NCBI GenBank assembly: GCA_963774625.1
Contig: CAVZFQ010000014.1
Coordinates: 62,001 to 126,000, forward strand
Source: VAXT01 sp963774625
GTDB taxonomy: Bacteria; Actinomycetota; Thermoleophilia; Gaiellales; Gaiellaceae
Reading direction: 5' to 3'
DNA length: 64,000 nucleotides
The notes under the pieces are model-generated. The model was not told where the DNA came from and ran no database searches. It worked only from the letters and a program-made list of their open reading frames with translations. A program made the position numbers and the translations under genes. Positions 15,168 through 24,900 of this stretch are shown here, piece by piece. The stretch's first letter is position 1. Each line of letters begins with the position of its first letter.

Positions 15168-15650
15168 TCAATCCTTCTCCGAGCCGAGCCACGCCCAGGG
15201 TTGTTCGGGATCGAACCCGAGACGGCGCTGGCGCAGGAGGAGCTCGTCGTCCCGGGCCAGGCGGCGCCGAATCGCAGCAAGTCCGACGATTGTTCCGGCC
15301 AGGAAGCCCGCGACTCCTCCCACCAGAAGGGTTTGCGAGTCGTTCGTCAGGGTGTCCAGATCGACGAGGGTCACGGCCAGCACGCCGGCCACGGCGCTGA
15401 TCGGCACGAGCAGGCGTGCCACTTTCGCAGACACGGGAATGGCCGGGCTCAGCGCGAAGAGCGCGACTGCGAGGATGAAGCCCGCGCCCACTCCGGCTGC
15501 CGCGCGAGGAACATCCTGCGCGAACGCGACGGCGGCCATGCCGACGGCCGCGAGGGCGAGCCCGCTGTACAGAACCACGACCATTCGGCGCGTACGTTGG
15601 AAGAACGCGGCTCGCATCTGAGCGACGTCCCGATCTCCAGCGTCTGCCAT
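15168..15650 (-). CDS. four-helix membrane protein, unknown
   Basis: A roughly 160-residue integral membrane protein. After a charged N-terminus (ADAGDRDVAQMRAAFFQRT) come four apolar segments: VVVLYSGLALAAVGMAAVAF, a Gly/Ala-rich second helix, LLVPISAVAGVLAVTLV and LLVGGVAGFLAGTIVGLAAI. A basic, cytosolic tail follows (RRRLARDDELLLRQRRLGFD). The start could also be ATG 15662 (MPLPMADAG). It sits between icd and the divergent citrate synthase gene. The family is not recognised and no function is assigned. Confidence 0.65.
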   Translation of the reverse strand: MADAGDRDVAQMRAAFFQRTRRMVVVLYSGLALAAVGMAAVAFAQDVPRAAAGVGAGFILAVALFALSPAIPVSAKVARLLVPISAVAGVLAVTLVDLDTLTNDSQTLLVGGVAGFLAGTIVGLAAIRRRLARDDELLLRQRRLGFDPEQPWAWLGSEKD

Positions 15651-15703
15651 CGGCAAGGGCATTCCCGCCCAGCGGGTTCCTAAGCTCGTCGCTCTAATGA
15701 CAG

Positions 15704-16837
15704 GTGGCGGCAACTCGACCTATAGATTTCCGGCAGATGAACGACTTCAAGCCAGGGCTCGAGGGCGTTGTCGCGTTCCAGACCGAGATCGCCGAGCCCG
15801 ACAGGGAAGGCGGTGCCCTCCGGTATCGCGGCGTCGACATCGAGGAGCTCGTCGGCCAGGTGCCGTACGAAAAGGTGTGGGGCCTCCTCGTGGACGAGAG
15901 CCTCGAGCCGGGCATGCCCGATCCGGAGCCGTACGAGCCGGCGAGCCTGACCGGGAACGCGCCGTCCGACCTCCAGGCGGAGACGGCGCGGCTCTCGAGT
16001 GTCTGGAACCTGCAGAAGATCGTCGACATCGAGGACCTGCAGGCCCGAAACGATCTCGCCAGGCTGTCGGCACAGATGATGTCGATCGTGGCCAAGTCGG
16101 CCGCTGTGCACGACGGGCGGGACCCCGCTCCCGACCAGGTAGTCGCGCAAGGCGAGACAGCCGCCGAGAAGTTCCTCCTGCGGTGGCGTGGGGATGCCGA
16201 CCCGGATCACGTGAAGGCGATCGACACCTACTGGCTCTGCACAGCCGAACATGGCCTGAACGCCTCGACCTTCACCGCGCGGATCACGACTTCCACGGGC
16301 GCGGACGCCGGCGCGGCGATGTCAGCCGCGGTCGGGGCCCTGAGCGGGCCGCTCCACGGCGGCGCGCCGGCCAGGGTGTTGCCGATGCTCGACGAGGTCG
16401 CCAGGACGGGCGACCCCGAGAGTTACGTCAAGGATCTTCTCGACCGCAAGGGCCTGATCATGGGGTTCGGCCATCGCGTCTACCGGGCTGAAGATCCGCG
16501 TTCGCGCATCCTCAAGCGCACGGCGAAGGAGCTCGGGTCTCCGCGCTTCGAAGTTGCAGAGGCGCTCGAGGAAGCTGCGCTGGCGGAGCTGCACAACCGC
16601 AAGCCCGACTACGTGATCGCCACCAACGTCGAGTTCTACTCCGCCGTCGTGCTCGATGCCGCAGACGTGCCTCCCGACCTGACCCCCGCGATGTTCGCGT
16701 GTGCGCGCGTCGCCGGCTGGTCGGCCCACATCCTCGAGGAGAAGAGGACGGGCCGGCTCATCAGGCCCTCAGCGCAGTACATCGGCCCCGACAGCCGTCC
16801 GTTGTCGGAGCTGGGCGGCGCACCGGTCCCGAGTTGA
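15704..16837 (+). CDS. gltA: citrate synthase
   Basis: A 377-residue citrate synthase that condenses acetyl-CoA and oxaloacetate. Both active-site histidines are in place (GPLHGGAPARVLPML and MGFGHRVYRAEDPRS) with the C-terminal Asp region NVEFYSAVVLDAADVPPDL and the arginine-rich RPSAQYIGP. The size fits the short bacterial type, which includes methylcitrate synthases, so propionyl-CoA use cannot be ruled out. The GTG start at 15704 gives MAATRPIDFRQMNDFK; ATG 15737 is the alternative. The HEAT-like gene starts inside its stop (TTGA). Confidence 0.92.
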   Translation: MAATRPIDFRQMNDFKPGLEGVVAFQTEIAEPDREGGALRYRGVDIEELVGQVPYEKVWGLLVDESLEPGMPDPEPYEPASLTGNAPSDLQAETARLSSVWNLQKIVDIEDLQARNDLARLSAQMMSIVAKSAAVHDGRDPAPDQVVAQGETAAEKFLLRWRGDADPDHVKAIDTYWLCTAEHGLNASTFTARITTSTGADAGAAMSAAVGALSGPLHGGAPARVLPMLDEVARTGDPESYVKDLLDRKGLIMGFGHRVYRAEDPRSRILKRTAKELGSPRFEVAEALEEAALAELHNRKPDYVIATNVEFYSAVVLDAADVPPDLTPAMFACARVAGWSAHILEEKRTGRLIRPSAQYIGPDSRPLSELGGAPVPS

Positions 16838-17331
16838 CCCTGGTCGAGGCGGCAGCCGAAGCCGCCTCGCTTGCCGAGCGAGGTGAGGAGCGCGAGCTCG
16901 CGACCCTGCGGACGAAATGGCAGGACGAGGTCGAGGGGGCGGCGCGCTCGGCCGACTACCGGGAGCGCGCGGTCGCGTATCGGGCGATTGGCCAGTTCCG
17001 CTATCGCCAGAAGATCGAGCTGCTGGGGCGGGGCCTCCAGGACGAGAGCCCGGCGTGCCGCGGGTCGGCGCTGATCTCGCTGGAGCTCCTGTCTCGCGAC
17101 GCACCAGGGGTGGTCAACGGTGTGCGCTCGGCTCTCCACGAGCTGGCGAGCCACGATGACAACCAGGCCGTGCGCCGGCTTGCCATCCTCTGCCTGAGTC
17201 ACGGGTCGCCGCAGCGGGAGACGATCTTGCTGCTGAATGCGCTCGCAGACGACGACGAGCAGGACCGCGAGCTACGGGCCGCAGCGCGGAAGATCGCGGA
17301 GCAGCTCAGAAAGAAGGGCGCGACGCGTTAG
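16834..17331 (+). CDS. HEAT-repeat-like helical protein
   Basis: A 165-residue, mostly helical soluble protein. The N-terminal coiled-coil-like helix (EAAAEAASLAERGEERELAT) is followed by degenerate HEAT/ARM-type helical pairs, for example ERAVAYRAIGQFRYRQKIEL, SALISLELLSRDAPG and AVRRLAILCLSHGSPQ. Such repeats usually mediate protein contacts. It begins with TTG overlapping the citrate synthase stop (TTGA), so it is translationally coupled and may bind or regulate that enzyme; this is inference. The in-frame extension upstream of the TTG is only the shadow of citrate synthase. Confidence 0.65.
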   Translation: MTLVEAAAEAASLAERGEERELATLRTKWQDEVEGAARSADYRERAVAYRAIGQFRYRQKIELLGRGLQDESPACRGSALISLELLSRDAPGVVNGVRSALHELASHDDNQAVRRLAILCLSHGSPQRETILLLNALADDDEQDRELRAAARKIAEQLRKKGATR

Positions 17332-17335
17332 GAAC

Positions 17336-17494
17336 TCAGTCGGAGCAGGAGCACGGCTGACGGCCGCACGACGGGCATCTGGTTCGCCGCTTCCAGACGA
17401 GCATGCCCTTACCGACTCCGCTCATGATCATCAGGTAGCCGGCGCTCGTCGTCAGCGCAAAGAGGAGCACCATCTGAGGGTCGAGAGGAGTCAT
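17336..17494 (-). CDS. 52-residue membrane/zinc-ribbon peptide
   Basis: A small gene with an AAGGA ribosome binding site. The product has a Met-rich membrane helix (PQMVLLFALTTSAGYLMIM), a basic stop-transfer (KGMLVWKRRTR) and a C-terminal CPSCGRQPCSCSD, a possible Zn-binding knuckle in the cytosol. A second in-frame ATG at 17512 would add six residues but lacks a good ribosome binding site. Its 3' end is convergent with the HEAT-like gene. It has the look of a small membrane-tethered zinc ribbon; function unknown. Confidence 0.65.
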   Translation of the reverse strand: MTPLDPQMVLLFALTTSAGYLMIMSGVGKGMLVWKRRTRCPSCGRQPCSCSD

Positions 17495-17560
17495 TGCCCT
17501 GGTCCTTGCCATCGGCGTCCCAGGGGAAACCCTTGAACTCGTCCGAGCTACGAGCAGGGT

Positions 17561-18463
17561 TTACTTGCGGCGCTGTCGGCGGGCGTGGGGATGCGCCGCG
17601 AAGTAGGCGTCTTTCCGCCGGCGATCGCTCACGTGCGTGTACAGCTCGGTCGTGGCGAGGTCGGCGTGGCCGAGCATCTCCTGGACGCTCCTCAGGTCGG
17701 CGCCGCCCTCGAGCAGATGCGTTGCGAAGGAGTGGCGCAGGAGGTGTGGATGCACGCGCCCGGGCTCGAGTCCCGCTTTCTCAGCGAGACGGCGGAGGAT
17801 CAGGAAGGCACCGGCGCGTGTGAGCCCGCCGCCCTGCGCGTTCAGGAAGAGCTCGGGCCGGTGGCGTCGATCGAGAAACGGCCGGCCGCGAGCGAGGTAG
17901 CGACGGAGTGCGTCCACTGCCTGGCGCCCGAGGGGCACGATCCGTTCCTTGTCGCCCTTGCCCGTGGCGCGGACGAGACGTCCCTCGAGGTCGACACCGC
18001 CTCGCTCGAGCCCGACCGCTTCGCTGACCCGCAAGCCTGCGCCGTAGAGGAGCTCGACGAGGGCTCGATCGCGCAAGGCTCGGGGGGTCGTTCCCTGCGC
18101 GGCTTCCACGAGCCGCTCCGCCTCACCGGGCGAGAGCGTGCGTGGCAGCCGCCGTGTCCTTTTCGGGAGCCCGACGTCGGCCGCCGGGTTGTCAGAGCGT
18201 GCACCGATCAGGACCTGGTGCCGGAGAAAGGAGCGCAGCGCTGCCGCTCGACGCGCGATCGTCGTGGACGCGAGGCCCTGCGCCCGGAGATCGGCGAGGT
18301 AGCGCTCGACGTCTCCTCGCTGCACGTCGGCCATAGGCTTCCCGAACCAATCGCCGAACGCGATCAGGTCGCGCCGGTACGCCTCGATCGTGCGGGGCGC
18401 CAGGCGGGCGGCGGACACCGCCAGGTACCGCGTGACTTCAGGATCGAGGGTGCGAGCGGTCAT
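17561..18463 (-). CDS. xerD: tyrosine recombinase XerD-like
   Basis: A 300-residue site-specific recombinase. N-terminal SAM-like DNA-binding domain (RTIEAYRRDLIAFGDWFG) and C-terminal catalytic domain with Arg in LYGAGLRVSEAVGLE, the beta-hairpin Lys in GKGDKERIVPLG, HxxR in PHLLRHSFATHLLEGGADL, a His in LGHADLATTELYTHV and its nucleophilic Tyr. All catalytic residues are present and length is normal. Its ATG lies 26 bases inside the end of the preceding recombinase gene, so two Xer-type recombinases are co-transcribed. XerC and XerD normally act as a pair at dif to resolve chromosome dimers. Confidence 0.85.
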   Translation of the reverse strand: MTARTLDPEVTRYLAVSAARLAPRTIEAYRRDLIAFGDWFGKPMADVQRGDVERYLADLRAQGLASTTIARRAAALRSFLRHQVLIGARSDNPAADVGLPKRTRRLPRTLSPGEAERLVEAAQGTTPRALRDRALVELLYGAGLRVSEAVGLERGGVDLEGRLVRATGKGDKERIVPLGRQAVDALRRYLARGRPFLDRRHRPELFLNAQGGGLTRAGAFLILRRLAEKAGLEPGRVHPHLLRHSFATHLLEGGADLRSVQEMLGHADLATTELYTHVSDRRRKDAYFAAHPHARRQRRK

Positions 18464-19295
18464 AAACGCGGCGCAGGCGCCGTCCGTCGACGTGGCTGTA
18501 GACCTGGGTGGTCGAGAGCGAGCTGTGGCCAAGGAGCTCCTGGATCACGCGGAGGTCGGCGCCACCCTCGAGGAGGTGCGTCGCGAACGCGTGGCGCAGG
18601 CGGTGGGGGTGGGGGAGGAGCCTGCGAAGCGTGCTCGTGTCGAGTCGCCGTCCGCGGATAGAGAGGAAGACCGCGTCGACGGCGCCGTTCGCGAGCTGCG
18701 GCCGGCCGTCCTCGAGATACCGGCGCACCCGGTAGGCGGCCTCCTCACCGAGCGGCACGACGCGTTCCTTGTCGCCCTTACCGCGCACACGGACGGCCTC
18801 CTGCTCGAAGTCGACGTCGGCGAGGTCGAGGCCGACGGCTTCCGCGCTGCGCAGCCCGGCGGAGTAGACGAGCTCGACGAGCGCACGGTTGCGAAGCGCG
18901 AGGGGATCGTCGCCCTCGAGGGCCTCGAGCACCGCATCGACCTCGGCCGCTTTCGGGGCATCGGGGAGCCTGCGCCCCTTGCGCGGGGCGAACGAGCCTT
19001 CCGGCACGCGCGCAGGACCGAGGGCGAAGCGAAGCAGAGCGCGGACCGCGGCCAGTTTCCGCGCGATCGTCGCGGGCGCGAGCTTGCGAGGCTCCCGCCC
19101 CGGGCGTCCGGCGGCCAGCGCGGCCGCATAGGCGGCGAGCGTCGAGGTCTCGACATCGTCGAGCGCGAGCCCCGTGGCGTGGAGCCAGGAATTGAACTCG
19201 GCGACGTCGGATCGGTACGCGCGGCGGGTCGCGTCCGAGAACGAGGCGTCGTCAAGGAAGCGGTCGATGACGGTGCGATCCGACACACGGGCCAC
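18438..19295 (-). CDS. xerC: tyrosine recombinase XerC-like, shortened
   Basis: A 285-residue Xer-type recombinase, first gene of a two-recombinase operon. Catalytic residues: Arg in VYSAGLRSAEAVGLD, Lys in GKGDKERVVPLG, HRLRHAFATHLLEGGADL, His in LGHSSLSTTQVYSHV and Tyr. Between the hairpin strand (AVFLSIRGRRLDTST) and the HxxR motif only about nine residues remain (LRRLLPHPH), some 15-20 fewer than in typical XerC/D and in its neighbour. All key residues remain, so it could still be active. GTG start at 19295; a second GTG lies at 19286. Confidence 0.82.
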   Translation of the reverse strand: MARVSDRTVIDRFLDDASFSDATRRAYRSDVAEFNSWLHATGLALDDVETSTLAAYAAALAAGRPGREPRKLAPATIARKLAAVRALLRFALGPARVPEGSFAPRKGRRLPDAPKAAEVDAVLEALEGDDPLALRNRALVELVYSAGLRSAEAVGLDLADVDFEQEAVRVRGKGDKERVVPLGEEAAYRVRRYLEDGRPQLANGAVDAVFLSIRGRRLDTSTLRRLLPHPHRLRHAFATHLLEGGADLRVIQELLGHSSLSTTQVYSHVDGRRLRRVYDRSHPRS

Positions 19296-19391
19296 TTCGC
19301 TTCGCCCGGGCCTTCGCCTGCCTCGTCGCTTGTAACTACTGTAACCTGTCTGTTGTGTTCATTAGTAAATGCAGTTGACAGAAGGAGAGCC

Positions 19392-20126
19392 TTGGCCCCC
19401 CTAGGGCGAATCCTCGTCAGCACCGCGCTTGTACTCGTCTTCGTCGCGTTCGCCGTGGGAACCGCAGCGGCGAAAAAAGGTGGACCGCCTCCCGCGACGA
19501 CCACGCTTCAAGGAGAGAACCTCGTCGCGCCCTTCTCCGGGTTGACCGTCACCTCGAACTGCGATCAGGTCGGCAACTCGACCGTCGGGTATCACGCGGA
19601 AGGCGACGCATCCGGGCCGTATCCCGGCACCTTCGTCGCCGACGGGACGATCACCATCGGCCCGCAAACGGCTCCCGCCCGGCCCCCGACCATCGACAGC
19701 GAAGGAACGTTCATGGGGCCGATCCTGACCCTCACCGAGACGTTCACGATCCTCTCCGGCACGACGACGATCACCGGGTCGAAGCAGCTGACCGCGCCGA
19801 TCACAGGCGAGCAGGAGCGGGCCACGTGCCAGAACCTGACCTTCTTCGGCGGCATAACGGGCGCCGGCCGAATCATCGAGGTCGAGGCCGCCACCACCTA
19901 CGAGGCGACGATCAACGAGCCCGCGGGTACGTCCACCGACACAGGCCGCGCAACACCGGTCTTGACCCTGGTCGAGATCACGGGCTCCTGTCCCGCCGGG
20001 CCGTTCTGCAGCTCAAACAGCGGCAGCTTCGACCAGCTCTTCACGCTCTCGGACCAGGTGGCAGCACCTTGTGACGAGGACGATCAAGGCGACGACGAGT
20101 GCGAGGACGAGGACGACGACGACTGA
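19392..20126 (+). CDS. secreted acidic-tailed protein, unknown
   Basis: A 244-residue exported protein beginning at a TTG with an ideal GAAGGAGA ribosome binding site 4 bases upstream. Signal peptide: GRILVSTALVLVFVAFAVGT, cleavage near AAA-KKG. The mature part is Thr/Ser/Gly-rich beta-type sequence (PPTIDSEGTFMGPILTLTET) and has cysteines near SCPAGPFCSS. It ends in a striking acidic tail (CDEDDQGDDECEDEDDDD). The family is not recognised; a lipocalin- or CHRD-like extracellular fold is only a guess. A long in-frame extension upstream is antisense to the recombinase gene and is rejected. It is convergent with pckA, one base apart. Confidence 0.65.
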   Translation: MAPLGRILVSTALVLVFVAFAVGTAAAKKGGPPPATTTLQGENLVAPFSGLTVTSNCDQVGNSTVGYHAEGDASGPYPGTFVADGTITIGPQTAPARPPTIDSEGTFMGPILTLTETFTILSGTTTITGSKQLTAPITGEQERATCQNLTFFGGITGAGRIIEVEAATTYEATINEPAGTSTDTGRATPVLTLVEITGSCPAGPFCSSNSGSFDQLFTLSDQVAAPCDEDDQGDDECEDEDDDD

Positions 20127-20127
20127 G

Positions 20128-21669
20128 CTAGTGCACTGACTCGACGATTTCCTCGGAGAGGCTCGGAAACTTTCCGAGGAACTCGGCCCGCGCGTTCTTC
20201 AACCGCTCGATCCCAGCGTCGAGCTCATCCGTCCGGCCCGTCGCCTCGTAGAGGCGGCGAGGCTGGAGGATGTCGATGTCCTCAGCGTCGATCCCCGGGA
20301 CGTGACTGGCGACCATGTAGCCGAAATCGGGGTCACGCTCCCACTCGATCGTGCCCTCGGCGATGCCTTTCACGATCGCGGAGGAGTGCTTGATCTTCAC
20401 CTTCTTCGAGCGCTCGTCGCTCTCGGGGCCGCCGACGCGCCCGGTGTTCATGAGATAGACCTCGAGCGGGTGCTCCTCGAGCAGCTCGAGGAAGCGGTTG
20501 CCCTGGAGGTCGTGCGGCATCGGGAAGAACGGGTTCGTCCCGGGCACACGAAGGAACTTGCCGGCTTCGTCCGCTCCGCCCGCGCTCGTACCCTGCGTCT
20601 CGCCGAGCATGAAGAAGGCCGCGGCCTGCGGGCCCTCGAGCTTGGCGACCGCCGGGATCACGTTCTCGTTCTTGTTCAGGATCAGCAGGAAGTGCGCATC
20701 CTCGATGTCGTCGGTTGCGGCCGACTCGATGACGCGGAACGGGAAGGTCGCGCGTCCGTTCTGCGTGTAGCTCGTGTCGTAGAAATCGACGTCGTCGCCG
20801 TGCTGGGAGACGTTCTCGAGGTAGGAGTCGGGCTGCGTGACCGCGCCGTGAATCGTCGGCTCGTCGTCGGGGTTGAGCCCGAAGGTCTTGGCGAAGCAGC
20901 CGTTCTCGGTGGCGGAGACGCGCCCGTCGGGCATCCAGGCCACGAAGTCGTCCTGCACGGGAAGCGATCCGTTTTGCCGCGTGAAGGTCGTAGTCGTCTT
21001 GCCCGTCCCCGAAAGGCCGACGATCAGGCCGACGCGGCGGCCGGCGCGGGTCGGGATGATCTTGCAGCCGGCATGGAGAGGCAGCCCGCCCTGGTCGTAG
21101 ACGAGCTTGTTCCACATGCGCAGCCCGCCCTTCTTCGACTCCCCGAAGTAGTCCGAGTTGAAGACTCGCGTCACCCCCTGCTCGACGTCGACCATGATCA
21201 GGCGGTCGTCGGGGTAGCCCTCCGCCTTTAGGTTGGGCGTGTAGACGACGGTCAGCTCTGGCTCGTGCTCCTCCGCTTCGTCTCGCTCGAAGTAGAGCTG
21301 CTGCTGCATGCCGGCGATGTTCGCGTTCGCGGCCTCGACGAAGAGGCGTGCCGGCGTCCTGAACTCGGGATCGTGGCCGATGAAGCCGTCGATCTGGATC
21401 ATCTCCTGCCCCGCGATGTAGGCGTCCTGCGCCTCCGCCCAGCGCTGTGCCTCTTCGCGGTTGATCGACTGGTTCTGCCCGTCGGGCTCGTCCGTGACGA
21501 TGAACGTCGAGCGCTTGGAGCGCGAGGCGACCTCGGTCGTCACGTTGAGGTTGCCGTACGCGGTCGGGCGCGCATTGGCCATCTTGGCTGCGAGCTCCTT
21601 GACTTCCTCGGGGCTCGGGTTGTCGATCACCCGCGCGGCCTTCGGCGGGCGGAACAGCATCTTCGCCAC
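20128..21669 (-). CDS. pckA: phosphoenolpyruvate carboxykinase (ATP)
   Basis: A 513-residue ATP-dependent PEP carboxykinase, converting oxaloacetate and ATP to PEP and CO2. The kinase-1a P-loop GLSGTGKTTTTF is intact; the kinase-2/Mg region reads FVAWMPDGRVSATENGCFAK, and the oxaloacetate-binding Arg/Lys neighbourhood FGESKKGGLRMWNKLV is present. Length fits the ATP type and not the larger GTP type. GTG start with AAGGAG 5 bases upstream. It stands alone between a convergent secreted-protein gene and a divergent 28-residue peptide gene. With mdh it gives a malate-to-PEP route. Confidence 0.95.
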   Translation of the reverse strand: MAKMLFRPPKAARVIDNPSPEEVKELAAKMANARPTAYGNLNVTTEVASRSKRSTFIVTDEPDGQNQSINREEAQRWAEAQDAYIAGQEMIQIDGFIGHDPEFRTPARLFVEAANANIAGMQQQLYFERDEAEEHEPELTVVYTPNLKAEGYPDDRLIMVDVEQGVTRVFNSDYFGESKKGGLRMWNKLVYDQGGLPLHAGCKIIPTRAGRRVGLIVGLSGTGKTTTTFTRQNGSLPVQDDFVAWMPDGRVSATENGCFAKTFGLNPDDEPTIHGAVTQPDSYLENVSQHGDDVDFYDTSYTQNGRATFPFRVIESAATDDIEDAHFLLILNKNENVIPAVAKLEGPQAAAFFMLGETQGTSAGGADEAGKFLRVPGTNPFFPMPHDLQGNRFLELLEEHPLEVYLMNTGRVGGPESDERSKKVKIKHSSAIVKGIAEGTIEWERDPDFGYMVASHVPGIDAEDIDILQPRRLYEATGRTDELDAGIERLKNARAEFLGKFPSLSEEIVESVH

Positions 21670-21814
21670 GGTCGCTCCTTCGTCGGGAACGCGAAATGTT
21701 ACCCCCGCTGGCTTAGACGAACCCCATAACTGCCGCCGTTAGCGGCCGGTGAGTCCGCCGTGACGTCGCCGTTGGCCCTCCGCTCGAGCGTGGTCTCGAG
21801 AAAGGAGGTGCGCA

Positions 21815-21901
21815 ATGGCAACCAGGCTCTTCATCTATCTCTCGGCACTCGCAGCGGCTCTGGTCGCAGCGAACTTCGGCGGCGGCGGGGGAGGTCCCTG
21901 A
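21815..21901 (+). CDS. 28-residue Gly-tailed membrane peptide
   Basis: A tiny gene with a textbook ribosome binding site (AAAGGAGGT, 5 bases from the ATG). Product: ATRLFIYLSALAAALVAANF followed by six glycines and a terminal Pro, that is, one membrane helix or signal-like segment with a glycine tail. It is followed 30 bases later by a rho-independent-type hairpin, making a complete tiny transcription unit. The 3' side of the unit faces the large regulator gene. No family is recognised. Confidence 0.6.
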   Translation: MATRLFIYLSALAAALVAANFGGGGGGP

Positions 21902-21931
21902 TCCCCGTCAGACCAAGGCAAGCACATGGAG

Positions 21932-21950
21932 AGCCCCGCATCGGGGCTTT
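21932..21950. terminator. bidirectional hairpin terminator
   Basis: AGCCCCG-CAT-CGGGGCT followed by TT on the plus strand, and preceded by a similar pattern on the minus strand (AAAGCCCCG...). It lies between the 28-residue peptide gene and the convergent regulator gene. The T-tract is short. Confidence 0.55.
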
Positions 21951-21968
21951 CCGTGTGGATGGGGTCGA

Positions 21969-24900
21969 TTAGGCGACGGAGAGCTCGTCGAGCAGCGACC
22001 GGGCGGCGATCGTGGAGACGACATTGCCCTTGCGCTCGAACAGATCCATCGCTTGCTCCACGTAGCCCGCCGCCTCGTCTGGCCGGTCGGCGAGGCGCAG
22101 CACTTCGGCCAGATCGAGCAGCACCACCGCATAGTCGTTGAGCGCGTCCGTCTCGCCCGCAAGCCGTGCCGCTTCGGCCGCGAGCTCCTCGCCCTGGCCT
22201 GGAGAGCCGGTGCGAACGAGCAGCTTCGCCCTCACCCGCCGCCACGAATACTGTGCATTCACGTCGTCGCGCGGTGCCGATTTCTCGGCGAGCAGAAGCC
22301 AGCTGTCCGCCTCCTCATAGCGAGCCTGGGCGTAGAGGGCGTCCGCCAGCTCTGCGCTCTGGCTCGACAGCGCCGCGCGGTCACGAACGCGCTCGAACGT
22401 CTCGCAGCACCGGCGCGAGGCGCGCTCGGCCGCCGCGGCATCGCCCGCGAGCATCTCGATTCGGCTGAGTATCCGGCCGCTGTTGTTCGCGAGCGCATAG
22501 ACCTCGCCGATCTCTTCGTAGGTGGTGGCCGCCTCGAGAACGAGGCGCCGCCCTTCCTCGATGTCTCCACCAAGGGCCTTGAGGCCCGCCATGAAAGCGA
22601 GCACGTTTGCCTTCCCCGCGCGATCAGTTGCCTCGTGGAGGAGCTCCTCGCAGCGCCGCTCTGCCTCCGGAACGCGCGTCGGGCCGTAGAACAGGGTCGC
22701 CGCGAGCTCGGCTAGGCATCCGGATGCCGACCACCCCGAGCGGCGGTAATGGGTGAGCGCGCGCTCGGCCGCCTCCTGCCAGTCGGCGAGTCGCCCCTGC
22801 ATCCCGCCTCGGATGAAGCCCACGTGTCGCCAGGTGCGCCCGAGCGCGCGGTCGTCACCGAGCTCCTCGAAGATCGGGATTGCCTTCTCGGCGAGCTCGA
22901 GCAGCGTGTCCGCACTCGGCTCCGACTCACTGAACAGGTGGGCGTGGGCCAGCTCGATACGCGACCGAAGCTCGACGCGGCGGTCACGCGTCGCCGAGGC
23001 GGCGTCGATTGCCTGGGTAAGGGTCGTCTCCGCGCCCTGGAAGTCGCCCAGCCACCGTTGCGCGATCCCGAGCTCGCAGAGCAGCTCGGCTCGGTCGTCG
23101 CCCTCGGTCGGCAACAGTGCTACGGCCCGGCCCAGCAGATTGACGGTCGCAGACGTATCCGCACGCTTCCACGCGCGGATCCCCGCGGCCGAAAGCTTCG
23201 TGCCTGCCCAGTCGGCAAGTTGTGGAACGGCTGCATCGCCGGGCCGGAGCTCGGCCAGATAGCGGTGTGCCTGCTCGACGTGGTACCCGACGAGCTCGTC
23301 GCTCTCGCTCCGCTGGTCGAGCCAGGCCGCGTGGCGCTCGTGGAGGTCTGCACGCAGCTCTTTCGTGACTCCGGCGTAGGCGACGTCGCGGATGAGCACG
23401 TGGTGGAACCGCAGTGCCTCCTCCTCCAGCGCCGTCGGACGCATGGCGTGGACGAGGCCCTTGCGTTCGAGCGCCCTGAAACCGCTGTCGAGGCCCGCGA
23501 GCTCCTCCGGAGGTGAGAGCTGGAGAACGGCGGCGCGGCGGAAGTCCTTGCCGACGATTGCCGCCCGCTCGAGCAGCTTTCGCTCGGAAGGCTCGAGACG
23601 GTCGAGCCGGCTGGCGAGCAGCGCCTCGATCGACGGCGGGACCGACTCGAGCTCATCGGCGCCGACATCCTCGGTCACATAGGCGTGCAGCTGCTCGACG
23701 AAGAGCGCGTTCCCTTCGGCTGCCTGGACGATGCGCGAGCGGACCTCGTCGGAAACCCCGATTGCGCCCGCCAGCTCGCCGACCAGCGTATGAGCCTCGT
23801 TCTCCGAGAGCGGGTCGAGGAGGATCGTCTCTGCCTGGGCGCCCCAGCCGGGGCGTTTCTCGAGGAGCTCGGGCCGCGCGAGACAGAGCACGAGCACCGG
23901 TGCCTCCGATATCCACGTCCCGAGGTACTCGATCAGCTCGAGCAACGTCGGCTCCGCCCAATGGATGTCTTCGAGCACGACGAGCAGCGGTTGCCGGCGC
24001 GCCAGACCCTCGAACAGGCGGCGAACCGCCCAGAAGGCCTCGCCGGTCGAAGCTGTGCCCTCCGCTTCACCGGCGAGCTCGGTCACTCGCTGTGCGACGA
24101 GCTGCGCGTCTTCTTCGCCTGCGAGCAGGGCAGCGATCGTCTCCCGGGGCCGCTTCGGCACCGCCTGGCGGACGATCTCCGTCATCGGCAAGTAGGTGGC
24201 CCCCTCCCCGTAGGAGACGCACCGTCCGTAGAGCGAGGTCGCCTCGGAGCCAAGCGCCGACACCAGCTCGCCGGCGAGCCGTGTCTTTCCGATACCGGCC
24301 TCGCCGAGGATCGTGAGCACCTCGCTTCGCCGTTCCGCGCGGACCCGGTCGAAACGCACTCCGCAGCGCTGCGAGCTCGTCCGTTCTGCCGATCAGCGGG
24401 GCGCGGGGCGAGCGTTGCAGGACGGCCTGGTCTACGAGCTCGACGAGGCGGAACGCCTGGACGCGGCCGAGCGAGCCGCCGAGATCCACCGATTCGACCG
24501 GCTCGGTCGTTGCGGCGTCCCGCACGAGTCGTTCCGTGGCCGGGCCGAGCAGCGTCTCGCCCGGGAGAGCCGACTGCTGAAGCCGCATGGCGACATTGAC
24601 CGCGCCCCCGGCTGCGAACTGCTGGCCGGAGGCGGTGTCGGCCGCGATTACTTCGCCGGTGTTGATCGCCGTGCGGATCTGGATGGTGAGCTGATGATCT
24701 CGTCCGAGGTCGGCGTTCAGCCCGGCGAGGGCTTCGCGCAGCTCACCTGCCGCTCGCACCGCACGGAGCGCGTCGTCCTCGTGCAGCTGCGGGATTCCGA
24801 AGACCGCCATGGCCGCGTCTCCGATGAACTTCTCGAGCGTGCCCCCGTGGCGCTCCACGATCGTGCGCACCGTGTCGTAGTAGCGGCGCATCACGCTGCG

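Noticed and set aside
19330..19370. dif-like recombination site near the Xer genes
   Set aside because: The AT-rich stretch with repeated GTAAC lacks the two 11-bp inverted arms of a dif site.
18390..19391. In-frame extension upstream of the acidic-tailed secreted protein
   Set aside because: It is the reverse complement of the recombinase gene. A perfect ribosome binding site and signal peptide start at 19392.
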